DNA from: an uncultured Bacilli bacterium
Lineage (GTDB): Bacteria > Bacillota_I > Bacilli_A > RF39 > UBA660
Direction of reading: 5' to 3'
Length of the DNA stretch: 64,000 nt
NCBI GenBank assembly: GCA_934163035.1
Contig: CAKPJX010000002.1
Coordinates: 62,001 to 126,000, forward strand
Shown here: positions 26,118-34,806 of the stretch, in pieces
Layout of the letters: each line of letters begins with the position of its first letter
Numbering within the stretch: position 1 is the first letter of the stretch
Translations under genes and position numbers: made by a program
Notes under the pieces: model-generated
Told to the model about the DNA's origin: nothing
The model's database searches: none
What the model saw: the letters and a program-made list of their open reading frames with translations, nothing else

Positions 26118-27348
26118 ATTCATATACACCAATAAAATATTTCTTTTTACCGCGTCTTATAACAATATATTTACTATCGATACAAGAGTCTTTAGTAATA
26201 ACAAATTCCAAGTCACTAACTTTCTCACCATTTAATGTAATAGAACCATTATTAACAAATTCCCTTGCCTCTCTCTTACTAGAACAAGCACCACTATTAA
26301 CTAATAAATCTACTATATTTAAATCACTATTAATTTTAAATACATCTAAACCTTTAAATGCTATTTCTATATCTTTAGAAGTAAATGATTTAATATCTCC
26401 ATTAAACAAAGCCTCACTTATTTTAACAGCGTTATCATAACCTTCTCTACCATGTAAATCAGTAATAATACACTCAGCTAACTTTCTTTGAGCAATTCTT
26501 TTCTCTGGTGCCTTTTTATGTTCTTCCATTACAGAATCAATCACTTCAGGTGTTAAAAAAGTAAATACTTTCAAGTACTCATATACTTTAGAATCATCTG
26601 TATTTATTAAATATTGGTATAATTCATAGCAAGATGTCTTATTTTCATCTAACCATAAAGCATTTCCTTCACTCTTACCAAACTTTTTACCAGTTGAATC
26701 TAATATTAATGGCATGGTAAATCCATATGCTTCTTTTCCAAGAATCTTTTTAATCAAATCAATTCCAGTAGTAATATTACCCCATTGATCTGATCCTTCT
26801 ACTTGCATAGTACAACCCATTTTTTCATACATATTTAAAAAGTCATATCCTTGAATCAACATATAGCTAAATTCAGCATAAGTAATACCTGTATCTAATC
26901 TTCTTTGAATAATATCCTTACCTAACATATAATTAACATTAATATACTTTCCAATATCTCTTAAGAAATCCAAATATCCATAATCCTTAAACCAATCATA
27001 ATTATTAACAAGCTTAGCCTTCCCATCAAATATCTTGTCAATTTGCTTATGAATACATTCAATATTAGCTTCTAAAACTTCAATTGGCATAATTTCTCTT
27101 TCAGCAGTTGGTCTAGGATCTCCAATTCTACCAGTAGCACCACCACATAAAAGGATTGGATTATGTCCCATAAGCATTAATCTTTTCGCAGTAATTAATG
27201 AACTGTAATGTCCTAAATGTAGGCTATCAGCAGTTGGATCAGTTCCCCAATAAAAAGTAACTCCTCCAGCATTTATTTTATCCTCAATATCGCTTCCAGC
27301 AACATCTTTAACTAAACCTCTCCATTTTAATTCTTCCCAATTTGTCAT
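26116..27348 (-). CDS. tyrS: Tyrosyl-tRNA synthetase
   Basis: This class I synthetase charges tRNA-Tyr. The 410 residues carry the HIGH-like motif LHLGHYSS, the tyrosine-binding VEGSDQWGNI, the KMSKS-like KFGKSEGN and a C-terminal S4-type RNA-binding domain (SSKREAREFVNNGSITLNG). The ATG overlaps the stop of the CYTH gene by four bases (ATGA), with GGAGGAAAG upstream. Both genes follow a T-box leader that should sense uncharged tRNA-Tyr. Confidence 0.98.
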   Translation of the reverse strand: MTNWEELKWRGLVKDVAGSDIEDKINAGGVTFYWGTDPTADSLHLGHYSSLITAKRLMLMGHNPILLCGGATGRIGDPRPTAEREIMPIEVLEANIECIHKQIDKIFDGKAKLVNNYDWFKDYGYLDFLRDIGKYINVNYMLGKDIIQRRLDTGITYAEFSYMLIQGYDFLNMYEKMGCTMQVEGSDQWGNITTGIDLIKKILGKEAYGFTMPLILDSTGKKFGKSEGNALWLDENKTSCYELYQYLINTDDSKVYEYLKVFTFLTPEVIDSVMEEHKKAPEKRIAQRKLAECIITDLHGREGYDNAVKISEALFNGDIKSFTSKDIEIAFKGLDVFKINSDLNIVDLLVNSGACSSKREAREFVNNGSITLNGEKVSDLEFVITKDSCIDSKYIVIRRGKKKYFIGVYE

Positions 27349-27890
27349 TTTCTTTCCTCCTCTAACTTTAAATTGTATATTTCCTGAAGATTAAATCCAT
27401 AATCTAAAAATATACCCTCTACATCTCTCGTAGTAGCATCTTCTCTCTTAAATCCCAAATATTCTAATGTATTAAAAACAGCCTCTTCACTAGGACCTTC
27501 TATTTCTAAATAATCAGGAATCTTAGGCCAAGAATCAATATCAATTTCAACACCATTCAAAATATATTGTCTACGTCTATTTTCTTGATAACCTCTAGGA
27601 TTATAACCCAACTCTTTTAAGATAAGATTACATCGCTCAAAATTATCCACTTCAATTTCTAACTCTTGCGTACCATCAATGGAAGAAGATGTTAGATTCT
27701 TAATTGTCAACGTAGTCTTTTCACCATTAGTTCTAAGTCTAATCCATTTATTATCTTCTTTTGGAATAAAATCATAAACAAAACGTCTTTGCATTAAATC
27801 CCATTGAAAAACAGCACTAGTCTTTTCCAACTTTTCAATCAATTCATCCCTATTAATATCTAGTATTCTAACCTCATATTCAGTATGCAT
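27345..27890 (-). CDS. CYTH-domain triphosphate-processing protein
   Basis: The 181-residue protein has the CYTH signature EYEVRILDI (ExExK-like) at its N-terminus, then the beta-strand pattern WIRLRTNGEKTTLTIKNL, QELEIEVDNF and GVEIDIDSWPKIPDYLEIEG, which line a triphosphate tunnel with Arg, Lys and Glu. CYTH proteins include thiamine triphosphatases, class IV adenylyl cyclases and inorganic triphosphatases. I cannot tell which substrate applies. The ATG at 27890 has AGGAGG at ideal spacing; an upstream start lies in the T-box terminator. It is the first gene downstream of a tyrosine T-box, coupled to tyrS. Confidence 0.85.
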   Translation of the reverse strand: MHTEYEVRILDINRDELIEKLEKTSAVFQWDLMQRRFVYDFIPKEDNKWIRLRTNGEKTTLTIKNLTSSSIDGTQELEIEVDNFERCNLILKELGYNPRGYQENRRRQYILNGVEIDIDSWPKIPDYLEIEGPSEEAVFNTLEYLGFKREDATTRDVEGIFLDYGFNLQEIYNLKLEEERK

Positions 27891-27904
27891 AAAACCTCCT
27901 AACA

Positions 27905-28107
27905 AATAAAAACGAACAATCATCCAAAGGACGAATTGTTCGTGGTACCACCTTATTTCGTGTATAAATACACCTCAATATCTTAACGCGATAAACGACT
28001 TTTCTCATAGCAATGTAATTCAAAATTAATTTGTATTAGTTTCCACCAACCACTAACTCTCTAAAAGCAAATTTAATTTCTACTAATTTACTAATCATCA
28101 AAAATAT
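27905..28107 (-). promoter_or_regulatory. T-box leader (tyrosine) controlling the CYTH gene and tyrS
   Basis: The minus strand shows the invariant T-box antiterminator bulge AAGGTGGTACCACG, then a terminator (CGAACAAT..GTCC-TTT-GGA..ATTGTTCG plus TTTTT). Upstream is the Stem I apical part AGAGAGTTAGTGGTTGGTG. A UAC (Tyr) triplet in GAATTACATT lies in the expected specifier region. High uncharged tRNA-Tyr would stabilise the antiterminator and allow expression. Confidence 0.93.
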
Positions 28108-28113
28108 AATTAT

Positions 28114-28141
28114 ATTTTAACACAAATATTTAAATAGTCAA
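28114..28141 (-). promoter_or_regulatory. Promoter of the tyrosine T-box operon
   Basis: Minus strand: -35 TTGACT, 16-base spacer, -10 TAAAAT, placing the start of transcription near 28107, just ahead of Stem I. Confidence 0.65.
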
Positions 28142-28165
28142 ATATTTTGATAGATATCATAAATA

Positions 28166-28190
28166 AAAAGGATGACTAAATCACCCTAAT
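28166..28190 (-). terminator. Terminator of the ytxG-ytxH operon
   Basis: Minus strand GGGTGA-TTTAG-TCATCC with one G-U pair, followed by TTTTT, three bases after the ytxH-like stop. Confidence 0.75.
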
Positions 28191-28192
28191 AA

Positions 28193-28597
28193 TTACTTAG
28201 TATTTTCTAATTTTCTTAAAACTTCCTTAGTAACATCAATTGCTTTTTCTCTAACTTCCATAGCTGCCTTTTTAAGTACAGGTGTACCTTTTTCAACAGC
28301 TAAGTCAACTAAATCTTGAGCTTTTTCTTTTAAATCTTCTGCTTTTTCTTTAGCAATTTCTAATACTTTTTCTCTATCTAAGTCAGCTAACTCTTTTTTA
28401 ATGTCTTTAACTTTCTGATCAAACTCACGTTTAATATCAGCTGCATCAATATCTTTTACTTTATCTACTAAATATTCTAACCTTTCCTTTAATATAGCTC
28501 TTGTTTCACTCCCCTTTTTTGGAGCAAATAGTATACCAAGACCTGCTCCTACAGCAGCTCCTGCTATAAACTTTCCTAAACCACTTTTTTTACTCAT
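28193..28597 (-). CDS. ytxH: YtxH-family protein
   Basis: The 134-residue protein has the YtxH signature near its start: a Gly/Ala-rich hydrophobic segment GKFIAGAAVGAGLGILFAPKKGSETR, here cut short, then a long Lys/Glu-rich amphipathic helix region (about residues 40-130). In Bacillus ytxG-ytxH are stress-induced, sigma-B/sigma-H-linked genes; the biochemical role is unknown. I chose ATG 28597, since AAAGGA is 11 bases upstream and the family starts at MSxK. The start overlaps the upstream DUF948 gene. It lies not far from trmB, echoing the Bacillus order. Confidence 0.85.
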   Translation of the reverse strand: MSKKSGLGKFIAGAAVGAGLGILFAPKKGSETRAILKERLEYLVDKVKDIDAADIKREFDQKVKDIKKELADLDREKVLEIAKEKAEDLKEKAQDLVDLAVEKGTPVLKKAAMEVREKAIDVTKEVLRKLENTK

Positions 28598-28880
28598 AAA
28601 TATCATCGTCCTTTCTCTTTTTTTTCTTAAATATCTTATAAACAAGGCCTGCTACATTACTAGTAATAGATTCACTAAATGAAGCAATACTATCTGTTAT
28701 TTTATCAATAAGTGAGAACACATTATTTAAAGAATTAACCTTCTGATCAATATTATCAACAACACGTTCTAACTTATCTAATGTAGAAATAAGTCTTATT
28801 CCTAAAATAATTAATACTATTAATAATATGATACCAAGTATATATAATAATACAGGTAAAAGTAAATTTAGATCTTCCAT
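28590..28880 (-). CDS. ytxG: DUF948 (YtxG-like) membrane protein
   Basis: The 96-residue protein has one N-terminal transmembrane helix (LPVLLYILGIILLIVLIILG) followed by a helical segment with heptads (LISTLDKLERVVDNIDQKVNSLNNVF) and a basic tail. That is the DUF948/YtxG layout. Its 3' end overlaps ytxH, which is the usual gene partner of the family. It is nine bases downstream of the acidic-protein gene, so the three genes are probably co-transcribed. Confidence 0.82.
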   Translation of the reverse strand: MEDLNLLLPVLLYILGIILLIVLIILGIRLISTLDKLERVVDNIDQKVNSLNNVFSLIDKITDSIASFSESITSNVAGLVYKIFKKKKRKDDDIYE

Positions 28881-28888
28881 TAGTCCTC

Positions 28889-30025
28889 CTATTCTTCTTC
28901 TTTATACATAGAATCAATTAAATCAAATAAATTGTCATCATCATCATTTTTTTTAATTTCTTCTTTTGTATCCTTTTCTTCTTTTTCTTTCTTTGACAAG
29001 TCATCAACATTATTAAGCTTTTTTTCTGATGAACTATCAACATTATTAGGCTTTTTTTCTGATGAACTATCAACATTATCAGTCTTTTCTTGTTTTAACT
29101 CTTCATAATTATCTTTTACTCTTCTACCAGTAGCCTTTTTAGTAGCATCAACATAATCAACATTATATTCAAGTCCTAAATCCTGAAAATATTCTAAAGC
29201 ATCACCCATAGTTACCTCTTTAACAGATGGCTTTTTATCATCAGATGTTAAGTCAACTAATAAATTATCTTTTTCTATCTCAAATGTTGGCTTATTATCA
29301 GGAGTCTCATCAAATGAAACTTCTTCTATTTCATCTTCTAACTTACCATAAGCTTTGTTTCTAACTTCATCAACATTAAGCTTTTCTCTTGAATAACTAC
29401 TACTAAGTCTTACCTCTTTCCTAGTAACAATTTCTTCTTTCTTATAGTTCTTATCAAGAATACCATATATAGGAGAAATAATTGGAGAAGGCTTAAAATA
29501 ACCTCTTTCATCTTTTCTCTCATAAACTCCATATTGATGAACATTAACTTTAGGTGTCTCATCTAAGCCATAAGGCATCTTCTTCTTTTCCTCTTTCTTT
29601 GATCCCTGATAAAGATTAGAACTAGAATTAGAACCATTGTAATAATTAGAATAATTGTCAGTATTATTATCTTTTTCAATAACCTTTACAATCTTTGGCT
29701 CAACATCCTCATATGCATAATCATCACTTTTAAAATCATTATCATCCATAATTTTAAAGCTGTTATCTTTTTTCTCTTCTACAGACTCTTCCAAAACTTC
29801 TTCTTCATAATCATTAACATCATCATTATCACTATAAACCTCTGTCTTTTCAGGTAATATAATCTTTTTAGCAATAGGTTTTTCTTCTACTTGAGAAGAA
29901 GTATCAGGCTTACTTGCCTTTTTAAATCTATTCTTTTCTTTCTTTAACTTTGCTTTAGGCTTTTCTTCAACTTCAACATATTCCTCTTCAAATAAAGCAT
30001 TTTTAAGTTTATCAAATATACCCAT
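28889..30025 (-). CDS. Large acidic, low-complexity cytosolic protein, unknown function
   Basis: I do not recognise this 378-residue protein. It opens with MGIFDKLKNALFEEE, a possible amphipathic membrane-binding helix, followed by about 200 residues rich in Asp, Glu, Lys and Ser that are probably disordered. One more ordered patch is TMGDALEYFQDLGLEYNVDY. The C-terminal part holds an 11-residue tandem repeat (VDSSSEKKPNN-like). ATG 30025 is chosen because AGGTGA lies before it; a GTG three codons earlier falls in that site. In Bacillus this spot near ytxG-ytxH is taken by murC and the DNA translocase sftA; this protein has no ATPase domain. Confidence 0.65.
   Translation of the reverse strand: MGIFDKLKNALFEEEYVEVEEKPKAKLKKEKNRFKKASKPDTSSQVEEKPIAKKIILPEKTEVYSDNDDVNDYEEEVLEESVEEKKDNSFKIMDDNDFKSDDYAYEDVEPKIVKVIEKDNNTDNYSNYYNGSNSSSNLYQGSKKEEKKKMPYGLDETPKVNVHQYGVYERKDERGYFKPSPIISPIYGILDKNYKKEEIVTRKEVRLSSSYSREKLNVDEVRNKAYGKLEDEIEEVSFDETPDNKPTFEIEKDNLLVDLTSDDKKPSVKEVTMGDALEYFQDLGLEYNVDYVDATKKATGRRVKDNYEELKQEKTDNVDSSSEKKPNNVDSSSEKKLNNVDDLSKKEKEEKDTKEEIKKNDDDDNLFDLIDSMYKEEE
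29005..29070 (-). repeat. Two 33-bp tandem repeats within the acidic-protein gene
   Basis: Copies at 29005-29037 and 29038-29070 differ by one base, and a partial third copy follows (29071-29079). Each encodes 11 residues. The repeat keeps frame, so copy number could vary between strains. Confidence 0.9.
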
Positions 30026-30045
30026 AGAGTTCACCTCACAAAAAA

Positions 30046-30708
30046 TTAATCATCATTAATATCAATATTATCTTGATCCCTAGCCTTACTAAATTCTGGA
30101 TCGTACTTACTAACAACTTCCAAAAAATCTTCTTGCGATGATTCCGTCTCAAATAATGTATAGTTTTCCTCTTTATAACTTAAAACATTATCACCAATTA
30201 AACTCTCTAGAACCTTATCATTAAACTTTATTGATCTTAAAATATAACTCATATTATTAACAACACTACCTAAATCACTCTTTGAAGCATAAGCCTCTAA
30301 TCTAGCATAGTTAAAAATCATTTTAATATAGTAATTATCTTTACCTGACGATAAAACTTGAATATAGCCCTTCTTCTTATTATAATTCAATTCCTTATAA
30401 TAGTAAGAATCATTATCTTTTGAAAAATCTATATCAACTTTATGATAATAACTAATTGCATCAACATACAAATAATATTTATTATTATTTTTATCTTTAA
30501 GTAAAGCATTATACTCATCTTTATTTAAGAATTCAAGTCCATTAGGAACATAGTACTTATATCCATCAAAATTAACATTATAAGCCTTTTGCTTATCAGA
30601 AAGTATAATATCAATACTTTCATCCAACGTCTTATTATCTAGTCTTGTAACACTACATCCCGTTATAAAAACAAGTAGCACTGAGAGTAAAATAACTGTC
30701 CTCTTCAT
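30046..30708 (-). CDS. Lipoprotein, unknown function
   Basis: The 220-residue protein begins with a lipoprotein signal peptide (MKRTVILLSVLLVFITGC; lipobox ITGC), so Cys18 should be lipidated and the protein held on the outer face of the membrane. The mature part is Tyr- and Asp-rich, with beta-type patterns (YKYYVPNGLEFLNKDEYNA, KYYLYVDAISYYHK, KGYIQVLSSGKDNYYIKMIF), and an acidic C-terminus. I know no family for it. It lies 20 bases upstream of the acidic-protein gene and may be in the same operon. Confidence 0.75.
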   Translation of the reverse strand: MKRTVILLSVLLVFITGCSVTRLDNKTLDESIDIILSDKQKAYNVNFDGYKYYVPNGLEFLNKDEYNALLKDKNNNKYYLYVDAISYYHKVDIDFSKDNDSYYYKELNYNKKKGYIQVLSSGKDNYYIKMIFNYARLEAYASKSDLGSVVNNMSYILRSIKFNDKVLESLIGDNVLSYKEENYTLFETESSQEDFLEVVSKYDPEFSKARDQDNIDINDD

Positions 30709-30780
30709 AATTCACCTACTCTTAATACATTATACCAAATTTTTAATAAATGTAAAAATTTTTTTTAAATATTTACTCTT

Positions 30781-31416
30781 TTAGACACTTTCTTTAAAAG
30801 CCTCAACAGAATAAATATTCATTCCCTGATTAGAAAATTTATCTTCATATTCTGTTGTTATAAGGTCCTCATCTTCTACAGCATGTAAATCAAAACTAAT
30901 ATTTTTTAATATATAACCATGTTCACTAAAGCTTTCTAGTGAATAAATAAACAAATCCCTATTATCAGTTCTCATAAATATATTTTCATCTTTTCTAAAA
31001 ATACTATCATATTTATTAAGAAATATCTTACTAGAAAGCCTTCTTAAACTATGTCGAACTTTAGGCCAAGGATCAGAAAAGTTTAAATATATTCTATCAA
31101 TCTCCTTAGAAAAAACTTGATCAATCTCTAAAGCATCCATTCTAACAATCAACAAATTAGAAAGATTATCTGGTATTTTAACTAAACATTTACAAACAAC
31201 ACTATCATATTTTTCTATGCCAATAAAATTAATATCTGGATATTTTAATGCATTTTCTATAATAAATTTACCCTTTCCCATACCAATCTCTATAAATATT
31301 GGGTTATTGTTTTTAAATAGATTACTCCAACTACCCTTATATTGTTTAGGATTTTTAACTAAGTATGAAGAACTATTTAATATTTCTTCTTTATTTTTAA
31401 TATTTCTAAGTCTCAT
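30781..31416 (-). CDS. trmB: tRNA (guanine-N7-)-methyltransferase TrmB
   Basis: TrmB uses S-adenosylmethionine to methylate G46 in the variable loop of tRNAs. The 211-residue protein has the SAM motif FIEIGMGKGKFI, NFIGIEKYDSV, and the TrmB-specific LNFSDPWPKVRHSLRRLS (here LNFSDPWPK followed by RH-x-RRL). The C-terminal TTEYEDKFSNQGMNIY matches the substrate-binding TxYExKF motif. Usual length. It is separated from the lipoprotein gene by 72 bases. Confidence 0.95.
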   Translation of the reverse strand: MRLRNIKNKEEILNSSSYLVKNPKQYKGSWSNLFKNNNPIFIEIGMGKGKFIIENALKYPDINFIGIEKYDSVVCKCLVKIPDNLSNLLIVRMDALEIDQVFSKEIDRIYLNFSDPWPKVRHSLRRLSSKIFLNKYDSIFRKDENIFMRTDNRDLFIYSLESFSEHGYILKNISFDLHAVEDEDLITTEYEDKFSNQGMNIYSVEAFKESV

Positions 31417-31520
31417 AAACTACCTCTTTTCAAGAATTCATAATTAAATTATAACAAATAAACAAATTATCACCAAATTAATTTTATTGAATATAATAAA
31501 ATGAAAGATAGGTGGATAAT

Positions 31521-31712
31521 ATGAATAATATGCCAATACCATATATGTATCCATTTCCAAATCCAAATTATCAAATGCCATCATGTCAAAATCAAGATGA
31601 GTTAAAAAAGCTAAAATATGAGATAGATAGATTAAAAGAAAGGGTACAAATACTAGAAGAAAAAGGTAAAAGCAATTATCTAAAAAAAGAAGAAGGCATG
31701 TATATAATGTAA
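31521..31712 (+). CDS. Small Pro/Tyr-rich protein with a coiled coil
   Basis: The 63-residue protein starts with a Met/Pro/Tyr/Asn-rich segment (MNNMPIPYMYPFPNPNYQMP) and continues as a predicted coiled coil (LKKLKYEIDRLKERVQILEE). ATG 31521 is chosen, since AGGTGGAT precedes it; a GTG at 31512 is part of that site. The composition recalls small spore coat or cortex-associated proteins of Bacilli, but I cannot name a family. It is flanked by a terminator and so is transcribed alone. Confidence 0.6.
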   Translation: MNNMPIPYMYPFPNPNYQMPSCQNQDELKKLKYEIDRLKERVQILEEKGKSNYLKKEEGMYIM

Positions 31713-31714
31713 CT

Positions 31715-31748
31715 AGTAAAATAAATAAAATATTTTACTTTTTTTTTG
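31715..31748 (+). terminator. Terminator of the small coiled-coil gene
   Basis: AGTAAAATA (31715-31723) pairs with TATTTTACT (31731-31739), followed by nine T residues. Its T-run merges with the femX promoter region. Confidence 0.8.
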
Positions 31749-31766
31749 AAAATCAGTACTTTGTGA

Positions 31767-31772
31767 TATACT
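31767..31772 (+). promoter_or_regulatory. Extended -10 element for the FemX-like gene
   Basis: TGATATACT (TG-n-TATACT) with a TTGAAA 15 bases upstream (short spacer). GAAGGAG lies 9 bases before the start codon. Confidence 0.5.
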
Positions 31773-31797
31773 AAGATATAGAGAAGGAGAGTTAAAA

Positions 31798-33111
31798 ATG
31801 TTTACACTAAAAAGACTAGATAAAACAACATACGACGAATTTGTTGCAAATAATAATAAGGCACATTTTCTTCAATCATATAGTTGGGGAGAATTTTCAA
31901 AAATAAAAAAGCACCTAACACCATATTACTTAGGATTAATAGATGACAACAATATTGTAGGTGCAACTCTATTATTGCAGAAACATCTCCCACTAAATTA
32001 TAGCTATTTTTATGCTCCACGCGGCTTTATTATAGATTATAATGACGAAAACCTAGTAAAAGAAATGACAAAAAGAGTTACAGAATTTGCTAAAAAGAAA
32101 AAAGGTATCTTCGTAAAAATAGACCCTGATATTGTTATAAAAGACTATAACTATCTAAATGAAGAACAAAAAACATTCTATGACAAAGATAAAGTTTATA
32201 ATATGCTTAAAAAGATAGGCTTTAAACACTTAGGCTTTACTAAAAATTTCGAAACAAATCAACCAAGATATTCTTTTAGAATTGATTTAACACAACCACT
32301 TTCCGAAATAGAAAATCACTTTTCAAAAACAACAAAACAGCGTATTGCCAAATCACAAAAACTAGAAACAGAAGTAGCAATAGGAACTGAAAAAGATATA
32401 AAAGAATTTTATCACTTAATGCAATTAACAGAAGCCAGAAAAGACTTTATCTCATATAATGAAGATTACTATGAAACATTGTATGAAGTCTTTAATGGAA
32501 ATAAAAATACAAGTGCTATACTCTTCCTAGGTAAAATACACTTAGGTAAAACCATCAAAGCCCTAGAAAAAAATTTAAAAAAGATAACTGATCAAATATC
32601 TATAATGCCAATTGATAATTTAAGTAAAAGCTCAAAAGTAAAGCTAAAAGAGTTAACTAACCAGAAAGAAACAATAAAAAAAGAATTAGAAAAATTCAAA
32701 AAGTATAAACAAGAGTACGGTAATGATATTACATTAAACGCCCATATGATTGTAACATATAAAGATAAAGCTTGGGTCTTATATGCAGGAAATCACAATA
32801 TACTAAGTGAAACATATACAAATTACAATACATATTATAATCACATAAAATACTGTAAAGAAAAAGGCATAACAATGTATGATCAATTTGGTACAATTGG
32901 TGACTTATCAAAAGACAACCCTATATTAAGTCTTCATGAATTTAAAAAGAAATTCGGCGGAGATTACGTAGAATTTTTAGGTGAATGGGATTATATACTT
33001 AATAAACCAATGTACTTTATATTTACAAAATTAGTACCAACATATCGAAAAATAATAAAGAAAAGAAGTAAAAACAAATTAAAAAAAGAACTAGAAAATA
33101 AAAAAAATTAA
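31798..33111 (+). CDS. FemA/FemX/MurM-family peptidoglycan bridge aminoacyltransferase
   Basis: Fem enzymes use aminoacyl-tRNA to add amino acids to the Lys side chain of lipid II, building the interpeptide bridge. The 437-residue protein has the family layout: first GNAT-like domain (HFLQSYSWGEFSKIKKHLTPYYLGL), the YFYAPRGFIIDY motif, the KTTKQRIAKSQKLETEV region, a helical arm (about residues 255-310, Lys/Glu coiled coil) as in FemA, and the C-terminal KKFGGDYVEFLGEWDYILN motif. Only one family member is seen in this window. Its amino acid donor cannot be read from sequence. Single gene with its own promoter and terminator. Confidence 0.92.
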   Translation: MFTLKRLDKTTYDEFVANNNKAHFLQSYSWGEFSKIKKHLTPYYLGLIDDNNIVGATLLLQKHLPLNYSYFYAPRGFIIDYNDENLVKEMTKRVTEFAKKKKGIFVKIDPDIVIKDYNYLNEEQKTFYDKDKVYNMLKKIGFKHLGFTKNFETNQPRYSFRIDLTQPLSEIENHFSKTTKQRIAKSQKLETEVAIGTEKDIKEFYHLMQLTEARKDFISYNEDYYETLYEVFNGNKNTSAILFLGKIHLGKTIKALEKNLKKITDQISIMPIDNLSKSSKVKLKELTNQKETIKKELEKFKKYKQEYGNDITLNAHMIVTYKDKAWVLYAGNHNILSETYTNYNTYYNHIKYCKEKGITMYDQFGTIGDLSKDNPILSLHEFKKKFGGDYVEFLGEWDYILNKPMYFIFTKLVPTYRKIIKKRSKNKLKKELENKKN

Positions 33112-33134
33112 GGAGACGCAACTATCTCCTTTTA
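33107..33134 (+). terminator. Terminator of the FemX-like gene
   Basis: AAGGAGA (33110-33116) pairs with TCTCCTT (33125-33131), overlapping the stop codon and followed by T residues. Confidence 0.82.
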
Positions 33135-33156
33135 TAATACATAAAAAAGCATAACA

Positions 33157-34758
33157 TCATCTACTTTTTATACTAACACTTTTAAATAATTTAAATCTTT
33201 TAGCAAGAAGAAAATAAAGTATTAAATAAATTAAAAGATAGAATAAAGTTACTATAAGATTTACAATAAAACCGCTATTATTAATAGGTACAACTAACTT
33301 TATCACAAAAAGTATTACAAAGATTGCTAAAACAACACAAAAAGTATCTATAAGACTCTTAATAAAACTTTCAAAATTAACATTATATTTAATATACAAA
33401 ATTATAAAACAAATAATAGTAGAGATCAAATAACCAATAATACTAGCTGTAATAGAGCCATAATAAGCAGGTAAGCCCATCTTATAGAAAGCATTAATAA
33501 GGCTAGTATTTAAAAGTATTTTTAACAGTAAACCAATACCCAAACTATATAAAACAACTTTTTGATCCTTAAAAGAACGAATAATTGAAAAAATCATAGT
33601 AGAAACAGCCATAATAAATCCTAGAAAGATAGAATAAGAAAGGACACTAGGACCATATTTATCTACACCAAAAAGCATCTTCCAAATAGGAACAGACAAA
33701 AAGCTAACAATAAAAGCAATTGGGACTATTACTATTAAAAGTAGGCTTAAGGCTTGATTAATTCTATAATTAATATCCTTCTTATCATTGTTAGTAATAC
33801 TTTTAGATAATCCATCAGCTAAACTATTAAAAATCTCTATTGCTATTGCTACCAACATACAATTAAATTTATTGGTCCATATAGTAATCATACCAATTAC
33901 ACCTTCAGCATCACTAACACTAAAGTGTGCATATTTTACTAATGATTTAACTACTGTTACTATATCTATAAAACCATATAATGCTCTAATTAAATCACTA
34001 ATTACTAAAAACGACATATAAAACATTATTTTTTTAACAATAGTTTTAGAAGAAACTAAAGGCTCAACAACTTTTCTAATTTTTGTATTAAATTTATTTT
34101 TATTAATACGTAACTTTACAAATAAATATATATATGAACATAACGGCCCTAAAAACACACCAATTAAAGCAAAACATGAAACCCATACTAATGGTAGTCT
34201 AAATACTTTATTTGCTAATAAACTTAAAATTATAGAAATAAGAGCTCTAGCAATAAGTTCAATGCTATTTGATACAGAAGCCATATTAGTTATTCTATGA
34301 CCATCAAAATAACCTCTATATACACTCAAAAGAGGTATAATTAAAAATGATATAGAAACCATCCTAATGACAAGTGTAATATCATTAAAAGAATTACCAC
34401 CAGTAATATCTCCAATTATCATTCTAGCAAACACAGGGGCAAGTAAAAAGGTAAATATAAATGAAATTGCACCTAATCCTACAAAAATATATTTAGCCAG
34501 TAAAAAACTTCTTTTCTTTACATTATTATATCCTAAAGCCTGATATGAAGAAGTAGTCTTAGAAATTGAAAAAACTACTGGTAAAGATAAAAATGACATA
34601 AAAATAGTATATATAACGTATGCATATCCATATAATGCTCCACCCTTATTACCAATAATATGATAAAGAGGCACTATATACAAAAAATCAATTATTTTAG
34701 CTATCACAACAGCAATTGATAAAATCAAAGCATTAGATAAAATTTTACTACTATTCAT
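33157..34758 (-). CDS. MOP-superfamily lipid flippase (SpoVB/YtgP/MurJ-like)
   Basis: The 533-residue protein has about 14 hydrophobic segments. The N-terminus FLYIVPLYHIIGNKGGALYGYAYVIYTIF matches the YtgP/SpoVB branch of polysaccharide flippases (motif cut here in meaning: IIGNKGGALYGYAY). Proteins of this branch move lipid II or other polyprenyl-linked sugars across the membrane; YtgP is Bacillus MurJ and SpoVB is needed for spore cortex. It lies 48 bases downstream of cse60, and in Bacillus ytgP lies near leuS as well. It has a close paralogue at 40740-42365, so one may be the housekeeping lipid II flippase and one specialised. Confidence 0.9.
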   Translation of the reverse strand: MNSSKILSNALILSIAVVIAKIIDFLYIVPLYHIIGNKGGALYGYAYVIYTIFMSFLSLPVVFSISKTTSSYQALGYNNVKKRSFLLAKYIFVGLGAISFIFTFLLAPVFARMIIGDITGGNSFNDITLVIRMVSISFLIIPLLSVYRGYFDGHRITNMASVSNSIELIARALISIILSLLANKVFRLPLVWVSCFALIGVFLGPLCSYIYLFVKLRINKNKFNTKIRKVVEPLVSSKTIVKKIMFYMSFLVISDLIRALYGFIDIVTVVKSLVKYAHFSVSDAEGVIGMITIWTNKFNCMLVAIAIEIFNSLADGLSKSITNNDKKDINYRINQALSLLLIVIVPIAFIVSFLSVPIWKMLFGVDKYGPSVLSYSIFLGFIMAVSTMIFSIIRSFKDQKVVLYSLGIGLLLKILLNTSLINAFYKMGLPAYYGSITASIIGYLISTIICFIILYIKYNVNFESFIKSLIDTFCVVLAIFVILFVIKLVVPINNSGFIVNLIVTLFYLLIYLILYFLLAKRFKLFKSVSIKSR

Positions 34759-34806
34759 AATTTATCCTCCACCACCATGATAACATAAAAAATAATAATA
34801 TGCTAA

